Source of the DNA: Chrysoporthe austroafricana
Taxonomy: Eukaryota; Ascomycota; Sordariomycetes; Diaporthales; Cryphonectriaceae
DNA length: 64,000 bases
Assembly: GCA_001051155.2 (NCBI GenBank)
Contig: JYIP02000003.1
Span: forward strand, 4,464,001-4,528,000
Direction of reading: 5' to 3'
The notes beneath the pieces are model-generated. The model did no database searches. It was given only the letters and a program-made list of their open reading frames with translations, and was not told where the DNA came from. Each line of letters opens with the position of its first letter. Position 1 is the stretch's first letter. Shown here piece after piece: positions 56,167 to 64,000 of the stretch. The position numbers and the translations under genes were made by a program.

Positions 56167-58544
56167 ATGGGTCGGAAGTTACTGTACCACCTGTGGATTT
56201 GTTGCAGGTGTGGCCAGGGTCAATGGAATAACAAAACCACGCCCAGATGTCTGAATTGTGGTCATGCAGTCGATTCTTATTGCCCTAAGACCCCGGTCTA
56301 CGAACTGCGTCCATCATCTTTTGCCTATCACAACTCTTTTCCTGGAACAACAAACGAAAACAGCAAATCCACATCTGACTCACAGAGGCCCAATAATGAT
56401 GGCCGGCGAAAGGAGCCTGTTGAAAATAATCCCGACAAATCCACGCGAATGCCTCCACTCAGCTCCAAATCAATCGAGGTCATCGACCCTGCTACGAAGG
56501 AAGACCAAATTTACCGGCGGAGCGAGCCATCGGCGACAATCGATAAAGCCTTGAAGTTAGAAGACTCGCTATCACTGCGAAGGTCCACTCAGATGGACGA
56601 CGTAGTTGATGACGACACGTCAGATACTTCTTCTACGATATCGAGTGTCTTCAGTGACGTTTCTAGTCTAGGATCCGCGACAACGACCTCATGTCATGGG
56701 TCTCAGATAGCGACTGTTCGGCGGGAAGCCGTAGATGCGTTTGCCCAGCTACTACTTCAAGATGGACCTATCAGCTCCTTCTTAGCTAAAGGCCTGGAGA
56801 TGTTTGGGATAAACAGATTGGAGAAGAATTTTAGGCGGTTGCTGCGTCAGTTTGCCGTCGACTTCCTGCAAGAAGCAAAAACTGAAGCGGAGCAGCAGGT
56901 TGGGAAGTTGGTCAAGCGTAGCGCGCATGAGATCGTGCATGTTACTATTTCAACGTTAGGACAGTCCACCGCTGAAGGAACTGGACAGCGTTTGTTACTC
57001 GAGCAGTGGGTGCAATCACTCGATTTGAGCGAGAAAAACCTACCAGATGAGGCAGGAAGCGAAGGCAGTGGCAACACAAGTGACGAGGAGGCCGACTTGC
57101 CGGGGGTTGATCAACTAAGAGCATCTATCTCAACCTCCTCGGCGTTCTCAAAACTTCGCGCGGCCCTGAAGAAGTTTGTTTACCCAGGCCTGAAGATACA
57201 GGAAACGCATATTGCCACCGAGCATGAGCGAGGAAATGGCCGACGGAGCACGCTCATACAGTATCAAACGATTCGCACCACCTTGGTCGGTTTTCTTCGG
57301 AATATAGCGAGACCTAGAATTCCCGCAGATCACCAAAGGATAACCTGGATCTGTGTGAGTCCGATAGCTGAAGTCGTTCAACTGCGAAATCGAACTGATC
57401 AATAGCTGCTTTAGGGATGCGGTAAAGCTATGTACGCTGATGTCCAGGAGTTAGAGGAGGGGGCAGCGGCGCGTCTGGAGCAAGAATTAAGAATGGATAC
57501 TGCCGCCGCTGCCGCGAAATCTAGCACAGGCACACCGTTTGCGAACGAGGCATCCCAATCTCCTAGTGAGATGACCACATTCCAGGGGAGATCAAGCAGA
57601 ACTTTTCCGTCTAACTCAACAAGCACGTCCGAAACAGTTGGAAATTCAGAATCTCACGCGACAGCCTCCCAGAGGGCCAATACCTCAGCGATTGACCCAG
57701 AGCCCGAGGGATCAGCAAGAAAGGTATTCCTCCTGCTATGTGTAAACGGGCCTAGTCACAGACGATGGAAGAGTCTTGATATCACTGCCGAGCTAGAGGA
57801 TGGAAAACTGTTTCAGGCCATTCGAAAAGAGTATGATCGGCTTCGACAAAGCTACCCGCGCGGATACGATCAGATTGCTTGCTCGCGGGTCTGGCAGCGA
57901 CTCTTGCCAAAAGTTGTGCTCTGCGGCGACCGCTTGTGGGACCTTGTCCAAATGTTCTTCACCCCAAAATCCGCCTCTTTTGTTCAGGTATTAAGAGATG
58001 GCCCCGCAACAGCTTCTTAGCAGAGGAGGTGTGCTAATGGACGTGTTTTGAGAAGTTCCAAGTTATACCAGTCAAAAATGCGACGGCAGCCGACATTACG
58101 AGCCAACCTTGTCTGCCACCAAAACTCGAGGTTGATTCCCATAGGTATCACTACAGGCCTTGCCCAGCAAACGTGGCAAACCCCTGTCTCCGCATTCCCT
58201 TCTTACACAGTTTGTTGTCGTCCGGAGGCACAAACGCACATACAGACCACTTTTGGACCAACCGGATACCGAAGAAGCTTGGAGAGACGCTTCGATACAA
58301 TAGCGGTCTGGACGACGTTATCGGATGGGGCGTCTATATCGTCGAAGGGCCTAATTACTTTACATTGGCTGTGTTAACCGCTATTTCCCTCATTCTAAGC
58401 ATCGTACTAGCCCTGGCGTATTCACTGAAGACACACGACGTCTCCAGCGGATTCACGGTAGCTTCCTTCTTTCTTGCGGTAGAGGCGGTGGTTTTGACAC
58501 TTGCAACGACGGTACTCGTTACCGCGCTGTCCTATCCTAATTAA
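56167..58544 (+). CDS. Orphan-family protein: N-terminal zinc ribbon, central regulatory region, two C-terminal membrane helices
   Basis: Function unknown; I recognise the architecture as a recurrent filamentous-fungal family. Exons are 56167-57354, 57415-57987 and 58053-58544 (introns 60 and 65 bp; second branch site GCTAATG), giving 750 residues. Residues 10-31 form a C-x2-C-x12-C-x2-C ribbon (WICCRCGQGQWNNK, then CLNC), like a RanBP2-type finger. A Ser/Asp-rich linker and a helical segment (FLAKGLEMFGINRLEKNFRR) follow. A second Cys cluster (ITWICGCGKAMYADVQEL) is rebuilt only after splicing intron 1. Then come RKVFLLLCVNGPS, KFQVIPV, a YRPCP motif and WTNRIPKKLGE. Two helices end the protein (~689-712 and ~721-745). 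No signal peptide is present, so a tail-anchored hairpin with cytosolic ribbons is plausible. Its AT-richer flanks suggest an accessory location. Confidence 0.8.
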
Positions 58545-60401
58545 CGCAATCACCAGAAAGACATCTCAGCGGCTGAACGTATGCCGCGAAGATCCACATT
58601 ACCTCAACTAGGTATTTGCGCGGTTAACGATTTAGCGTTTACTGTCTTCGGACGCCATCGCCTCAGTCCACGAGCATGCTGTCATGCCGCAGTCGCCCCT
58701 AGTTGTAAAGTCTCTAGAGAGCGCGCACGCATCGCCCCGCTAATTCTTTTGACTTCTTCGTGCTTGGCCAGTCTTTACTCATCAGCGAAGGCATTAGGTA
58801 TGTCTTTCTTTGGGATATATCCTCTTATTCTCACGCCTCTTCGAGCTTCCTCACTCTGTGAGTGACTTAATCGACCACACTCCTCTAACGCTCCTTACCG
58901 ATATCTTCGCTACACTTGGACACCGCTCAGGCCTGTCTGGTGAATTACAATGATCGGGCAGTGGATCTTCATTCAGGGGAAATGCACCACTCAAAAGGGA
59001 TTCTCCGACGGCACGGATGGCGACGCGATAGTCTGAAGGGAGATTCCGGGCTGTTTTTCTGGGCGGATCAAAGAAGTAGGACATCTTTCTGATTCCTGGC
59101 AGGGAGCCTGTGACAATTCCTACCGAACATTCAACCTCCGAGAGCAATGGTACGCATACGTTATTATCTGGTATGCGGGTGGGATATGTCAGTTAGTCCC
59201 TCGCAAGACCTTTCACAACATCATCCGAATATGACATAAAGATAGTCGACTTACACAAATAGTCCTTAGATACATCGAAATACGGAACGAAAGGAAGACC
59301 CGCAACTGAGGCAATAGCTGCTCAGCTTTCAACCGATTTCGATGTGCCAATTCAGTTGCTTGCGGCAACTTAGACTACTTCAGTATACGCAACCTCCGCT
59401 AAACACCGAAGCAGAACATATTCTACGAAGACTTCACAACGCTGATGGAAAGAAGAATATGGGGAACGCTTTAAAAGCAATTTGAAAATGGGCAGATAAA
59501 GATGTATGGTAGGCTTACGTAGAAGTACGCAAGCAAATTCTAACGACCTATGCGTTTCACAGGTCAGGCAGCATGCTTATTTCGTGATTAATTACCTAGG
59601 CTACCAAGTTACTCAAGCTGCCATGCCTTAGCTTCCTCAAGCCGAGCAAATGGCATTATAGCTCTATGCCGAGTAAAGTTAGAAGTAAATACACCGAGCC
59701 ATTTACCAATTTAGAAGTGTTTGACAACCATCTAATACCCACTTAGGGGCAAAACTTGCAAAGATATTAATAGTCAATCGACATAGGGTCGTGATGTCTC
59801 ATTGTTAGAGCTAGTCTTGCCTTGCCAACGGCCAAAGACTGTGCGTCTCGGGGCAGGTGTTTGCGGCCGCTACCAGGCATTCATGTCCGTCCCGTACAAC
59901 CGATTCATTCTTGACAGCAGAGGCTGCTGCTCAGAATTCTGCTCCTTCTTTTGCCTTATAGCTATTTCTTACACTGTAGTTTGTGCCCCTTAGCCTTGTT
60001 AGATGCTCATTGCCTCATTACCTCTATTACGAAGGGGAATTTGTCAAATAATGGTCAAATCCGAAAGTGTATCAATCAGCCAAGACATGATATAATTCAC
60101 TCAAACCGGAAGGCCTCTTTCGTTAAAATGTTTGTTCCACCGGCATTTGTGAAATTGCCCTTCGTAACGCAGCAGGATAAGCAGCAAAACCTCAGTCGTA
60201 TCTCTCCGGGCTCTCCGTTGGCTGCCGGGCCACATCAGCTAGCGGGGCTTCGTGCAACTAGAAGATAAGCACCTTTCCAGGCCGAGGCTAAGGGCTCCCC
60301 TGTCTTGGATAAAGAGACTGTTATGTCCAAAATTGAGGTCATATTGTTCAATGTAGATTCATCTAGGCCTGCATCATAATCAGGCTAGCCTACGGCTCGA
60401 T
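58545..60401. other. Intergenic, 1.9 kb, mostly AT-rich
   Basis: No supported gene. Minus-strand frame 59147-58851 (contains GIRKMSYFFDPPRKTARNLP) and plus-strand frame 58581-58865 look mildly protein-like but match nothing I know and lack a convincing start. They could be remnants. From about 59200 to 60400 the sequence is AT-rich and is presumably the amidase upstream region. Confidence 0.4.
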
Positions 60402-62174
60402 ATGGCGCATCTCAAGTCCGCCTTGCGACTGCTACCCGCGGCCATCCTGGGCATCCATGGCCTCCAAGCAAATGCAACGACAACTCTGGTACCAGCCTCA
60501 CTGTTTCCTCTCGAACAGTATGCCGATACCACGGAGCTCTTCCCCATGGCTCCGTGCGGTAGCTTCCGCCTTGAAGAAGCAACCATTGACCAGATGCAAG
60601 CGGCCATGGCTAACGGCACGCTGACATCCCAGCAGCTGGTGACTTGCTACATGACCCGAACATATCAAACCAACTCATACGTCAACACGCTGCTCCAGTT
60701 CAACCCAGATGTCTACTCCATTGCAGCACAGATGGACGCCGAGCGGGCTGCAGGCAGGGTCCGAGGCCCTCTTCACGGCATTCCATTCACGGTCAAGGAT
60801 AATATAGCCACCAAGGATAATATGGAGACTACTGCGGGCAGCTGGGCGTTGCTGGGAAATATCGTGCCCCGGGATGCCTTCGTGGTCAAGCAGCTGAGAG
60901 AGGCTGGTGCAGTGCTGTTTGGAAAAGCAACACTGAGCGAGTGGGCAGATATGAGGAGCAACAGCTACTCTGAAGGGTATTCGGGGAGAGGCGGGCAGTG
61001 CAGGAGTGCGTACAACTTGACGACAACTCCAGGAGGAAGTAGTTCGGGAAGTGCTTCTGGAGTTGGGTCGAATGCCATCGCGTTTTCCCTGGGGACGGAG
61101 ACGGATGGCAGTGTCATCAACCCTGCTGAGAGGAACGCTGTGGTTGGTATCAAGCCAACTGTTGGACTGACCTCTAGGAATGGTGTCATCCCAGAGTCTG
61201 AGCACCAAGATACCGTGGGCAGTTTCGGTCGCACCGTCCGAGATGCGACATATGCTCTCGATGCTATTCATGGCGTTGACTCCAGAGACAACTACACGTT
61301 CGCTCAAGAAGGCCTGACACCTGAAGGCGGCTATGTGCAGTTTCTCACGGATAAGGCCAGCCTGGACGGCGCGGTCTTCGGTCTCCCATGGCAAAGTTTC
61401 TGGGTCTATGCCGACTCCGAACAGCAGCAGATACTCCTGTCCATCATCTCTCTGATCGAATCCGCAGGAGCCACTATCATTAACAACACCGAGATTCTGG
61501 ACTACGAAACTCTCGTTAGCACCGATGGTTGGGACTGGGCTTGGGGCACCACACGAGGGTATCCTAACGAGAGCGAATATACGGTCGTGGCTGTGGACTT
61601 CTACAACAACATCAACACGTACCTAGCTGAGTTGAACAACACTGACATTCTGACTTTTGAAGACATTGTGCAATACAACTACGACAATGATGGTAGCGAG
61701 GGCGGGTACCCATACCCAGAGCAGGGTGGCATACCAGCATTTGCTTCCGGGCAGGATGGCTTCCTCGCATCTCTGGCGACAAAGGGCATCAAGAACGAGA
61801 CTTACTGGCAGGCGCTTGGCTTCTGTCAAGGCAAGACGCGGGGAGGCATTGACTGGGCACTCGGCGGCGGAGCTCAGAAATTGCCGGGAAACACAACCAG
61901 GCTGGACGGTCTCTTGGTCCCACCGGATGTGGGTCAGACCTACCAGATTGCGGCGCAGGCCGGCTACCCCATGATCACGATACCGGCGGGCGTGCACTCG
62001 GACGACGGAATGCCCTTCGGTCTGGCTATCATGCAGACGGCATGGGCTGAGCCAGAGCTGATCAAGTGGGGAAGTGCTATAGAAGATCTGCAACTCACGA
62101 CTGAAGGCTTTCCTTACAAGAGAACATTGCCTAAATGGGGCTCTTATTTGGAAAGAAATATCCCTATAGTCTAG
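60402..62174 (+). CDS. Secreted amidase, amidase-signature (AS) family
   Basis: Hydrolyses amide bonds by the Ser-cisSer-Lys mechanism; the substrate is unknown. Intronless, 590 residues. An N-terminal signal peptide (SALRLLPAAILGIHGLQANA) indicates export or vacuolar delivery. Lys132 lies in PFTVKDNIA, the cis-Ser is Ser213 in TPGGSSSGSASG, and the nucleophile is Ser237 in GTETDGSVINPA. The spacing of 24 between the two serines is as in fatty-acid amide hydrolase. NPAERNAVVGIKPTVGL and the C-terminal YPMITIPAGV/MPFGLAIMQTAWAE are further AS landmarks. Many Asn-X-Ser/Thr sites fit a glycoprotein. The ATG at 60402 directly opens the signal peptide. It is convergent with the SDR (291 bp). Fungal secreted amidases of this type are accessory hydrolases. 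Confidence 0.92.
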   Translation: MAHLKSALRLLPAAILGIHGLQANATTTLVPASLFPLEQYADTTELFPMAPCGSFRLEEATIDQMQAAMANGTLTSQQLVTCYMTRTYQTNSYVNTLLQFNPDVYSIAAQMDAERAAGRVRGPLHGIPFTVKDNIATKDNMETTAGSWALLGNIVPRDAFVVKQLREAGAVLFGKATLSEWADMRSNSYSEGYSGRGGQCRSAYNLTTTPGGSSSGSASGVGSNAIAFSLGTETDGSVINPAERNAVVGIKPTVGLTSRNGVIPESEHQDTVGSFGRTVRDATYALDAIHGVDSRDNYTFAQEGLTPEGGYVQFLTDKASLDGAVFGLPWQSFWVYADSEQQQILLSIISLIESAGATIINNTEILDYETLVSTDGWDWAWGTTRGYPNESEYTVVAVDFYNNINTYLAELNNTDILTFEDIVQYNYDNDGSEGGYPYPEQGGIPAFASGQDGFLASLATKGIKNETYWQALGFCQGKTRGGIDWALGGGAQKLPGNTTRLDGLLVPPDVGQTYQIAAQAGYPMITIPAGVHSDDGMPFGLAIMQTAWAEPELIKWGSAIEDLQLTTEGFPYKRTLPKWGSYLERNIPIV

Positions 62175-62465
62175 TCGTCATGATCCAAAATATTACCAAT
62201 TTCGGTACTTATTACTAATATTAGGGTCTGTTTAGCTTATGGCCCTCGCTTCTTCCCACGCCTGCCTTTGTCCTCTTTTTGATCTCATATGCATCTGATA
62301 TTGCCTGTCGAGCTGTTCTAGTCGGCGAACATAAAGATCTCAGCCTGCCGGTTCTCCCAAAGATGACATAATTAGCATAGAATGATGATACCCCGTGAAA
62401 TTTCGATAATAGTAAATTTCGTCCTAGGCCTAGGCCCCCAGCTCATAATCCCATTGGCTAGACTT
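62175..62465. other. Intergenic between convergent genes
   Basis: A short AT-rich 3' region shared by the amidase and SDR genes. Nothing else was seen. Confidence 0.5.
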
Positions 62466-63446
62466 TCAAAAATTCTTGGTGACGCCCGGCTCAATGGCCT
62501 CAAGCCTTGCGAACACCTCAGCGGCTACGCGATCCTGCAACTCCTTGCCATCCGCAATCAACGGAATCATTTTCGTAGTCTCACAATTATCAATTAGATA
62601 TTGGCCGTGAGTCTCGACGCCGGCGGCCGCGGCGTTGACCTCTGTCCTGCTCCCGACCTCAGTAGAACGGGCAACAAACATCTTCATGAAAAAGAAGATG
62701 ATAGCCTGCACCCCTGAGGCCTCGCGAGAGAGCTCCGAGTGGCACAAACCCGGGTTCGACGCATTGATGGTGACAGGGAATGGCGGCGTCGGGTGCTTCG
62801 CAGCGATGGCGCGCACTAAGAAGATTCCCAACAGTTTCGAGACCGGGTATTGTTCCATTGGGCGCTTCTGCCACTCGGACTTGTCGTTGATGGTGTCCAG
62901 TATCTTGCCGTCGGGCGCTGATTTCTGAGGAAAGTCCGTGTGGGTGTGAGCGTCGGAGGACACGACCGTGAACACCGGGCGCGTATTGAAGGTCGCGGCG
63001 GTCGCCTTGAGCTTGGGCATGACGAGGGCCATCAGGAGGAATGTCGAGATGACATTGACGGTGATCTGAAGCTCGTTGCCCTCAGCCGTGTTGTAAGCGA
63101 AGCTGGCCAGGGCGGCATTGGCGACGAAGTTGTCGACGCGGTCCAGATCGGCGTTCACGCGTGCCGAGAACTGCTTCACGCTCTCGTAGCTGGCCATGTC
63201 GAGCTGCCATACCTGAATCACCTCCTTGCCGCACCCGGTGGTGTTCTCGATGTCGCGCTTGGCATCGTGGCCTTTGTCCAGATTGCGCACAGCGATGATC
63301 AGTCGGCTGGCGCCTAGTCGTACGAAATGACGTGCGGATTCTTTCCCTAAACCCGTGTTGGAACCAGTCACGATCACTGTCTTCCCGGCGAAGGAGGCCG
63401 TGGGATAGGCTGGTTTCTTCAAGAGCTGGCTGTAGAGGAAACCCAT
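62466..63446 (-). CDS. Short-chain dehydrogenase, retinol-dehydrogenase/WWOX-like type
   Basis: A classical SDR of the large fungal group resembling retinol dehydrogenases and WWOX, 326 residues, intronless. TGSNTGLG (27-34) is the cofactor motif and IAVRNLDKGHDA (Arg after strand 2) suggests NADP(H). The usual NAG appears as NAA (110-112). Active-site Ser163/164 (TVVSSDAH), Tyr200 and Lys204 (YPVSK) are present, followed by NASNPGLCHSELSRE. The hydrophobic stretch AIIFFFMKMF (~252-261) might contact membranes. The ATG at 63446 is preceded immediately by a GCCACAA-repeat leader. Such enzymes act in secondary or lipid metabolism; no partner pathway is visible nearby apart from the amidase. Confidence 0.9.
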   Translation of the reverse strand: MGFLYSQLLKKPAYPTASFAGKTVIVTGSNTGLGKESARHFVRLGASRLIIAVRNLDKGHDAKRDIENTTGCGKEVIQVWQLDMASYESVKQFSARVNADLDRVDNFVANAALASFAYNTAEGNELQITVNVISTFLLMALVMPKLKATAATFNTRPVFTVVSSDAHTHTDFPQKSAPDGKILDTINDKSEWQKRPMEQYPVSKLLGIFLVRAIAAKHPTPPFPVTINASNPGLCHSELSREASGVQAIIFFFMKMFVARSTEVGSRTEVNAAAAGVETHGQYLIDNCETTKMIPLIADGKELQDRVAAEVFARLEAIEPGVTKNF

Positions 63447-63514
63447 TGTGGCTGATGGCTTGTGGCTTGTGGCTTATTGTGTGTAGTATGTAGTTTGTGG
63501 TTTGTGGCTTGCGG
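63447..63514 (-). repeat. GCCACAA-type tandem repeats in the leader of the SDR gene
   Basis: On the coding (minus) strand, several imperfect copies of GCCACAA/ACCACAA/ACTACA run directly up to the ATG at 63446. This makes a CA-rich, G-poor leader that should be weakly structured. Confidence 0.75.
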
Positions 63515-64000
63515 CAATTCGTCAATACCTTAGGTACTGGTCTGCGCTGGAGAATCTAACTGGGTTGATACATCGATGCCTTTGTCATTACATGATTGAA
63601 GTTATATTTATTGTGCGATATGAAGTCCATTGTGTTATGGACTATTTCGGGTGCTTGCGCGCAGGGCGGATTTAACGGACTGATCCAGAATTTAATATGC
63701 GGAAACGACCCGACGGCACCGGAATTAGACTAGGCCACAACGACTTCCAGAATCCGCAACAGCTTCCGCACATGAAATGTAGTGTTCAAGCTTGGATGCC
63801 AAGATAAAGAGTTTGAGGCTCTCTTCCGGACTCAAACTTGATCTCTAAGTCCGGTCGGTGCTTACCATAGCCACTCGATGACGCCGCACGCCGGTAATAA
63901 GAACTCGACCAGATTCCTTCGTGACTCGTTCCCTGCCAAGGCCGGGTCGAAGTGGCTAGCAAAGGAATGCCATCAACTCAGGCATCAAGAGTCAAATGAG
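63515..64000. other. Promoter region and window edge
   Basis: Upstream of the SDR gene. It contains two overlapping inverted repeats (63810-63838 and 63826-63854) and no coding frame. The window ends here. Confidence 0.5.

Noticed and set aside
58851..59147. Minus-strand frame containing GIRKMSYFFDPPRKTARNLP
   Set aside because: It looks somewhat protein-like, but it has no ATG at its start, no identifiable family and no adjoining exon I could join; left as possible remnant only.
62466..63446. Secondary-metabolite cluster formed by amidase and SDR genes
   Set aside because: No backbone enzyme (PKS, NRPS or terpene cyclase), transporter or pathway regulator is nearby; adjacency of two accessory enzymes is not enough.
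1..64000. CRISPR array, prophage, insertion sequence or bacterial operon
   Set aside because: No direct-repeat/spacer pattern, no phage or IS proteins, and spliced genes throughout show this is eukaryotic nuclear DNA.

Overview
This window is nuclear DNA of a filamentous ascomycete, most likely a Sordariomycete. The evidence is many short phase-consistent introns (51-79 bp, GT..AG, with CTAAC/CTGAC-like branch points), moderate GC, single dispersed genes on both strands, and typical fungal proteins such as ORC6, TYW2/Trm12, i-AAA protease, Ppg1 phosphatase and UPF3. No operon, plasmid, CRISPR array, rRNA or convincing tRNA was seen.

Layout: (1) 0.5-12.5 kb is gene-dense. It holds an unrecognised protein (485-1986), an aquaporin with an in-frame TAG (2816-4691, minus), an SDR (7059-8194, minus) divergent from a TYW2-like tRNA-modification enzyme (8414-9661), and a secretory EF-hand protein (9753-10422, minus) divergent from ORC6 (11242-12492). 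(2) 12.5-25.9 kb holds a gene-free 3.5 kb, a single-pass membrane protein with a long Pro/Ser tail (16003-18145), the mitochondrial i-AAA protease (18822-21573, minus) and a four-finger C2H2 factor (24604-25863, minus). (3) 25.9-49.0 kb, about 23 kb, has no gene I can support. Its first ~17 kb is GC-rich and the last ~5 kb clearly AT-richer. (4) 49-55 kb holds an NADPH-type extended-SDR reductase (48983-50203), Ppg1 (50755-52131, minus) and UPF3 (52979-55009). (5) 56-64 kb holds a zinc-ribbon/two-TM orphan-family protein (56167-58544), a secreted amidase (60402-62174) and a classical SDR (62466-63446, minus).

The genes do not form an evident pathway. Most are conserved housekeeping functions: replication licensing, tRNA wybutosine synthesis, mitochondrial inner-membrane quality control, mRNA surveillance and PP2A-like signalling. 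They are mixed with accessory redox and hydrolase genes. Exon boundaries were derived by hand from splice signals and reading phase, without transcript data.

The two points most worth following are the aquaporin and the desert. The aquaporin has an intact frame, splice sites and C-terminal exon downstream of a single UAG codon, which is a candidate for the stop-correcting A-to-I mRNA editing known in Sordariomycetes. The 23-kb gene desert separates two divergently transcribed genes.
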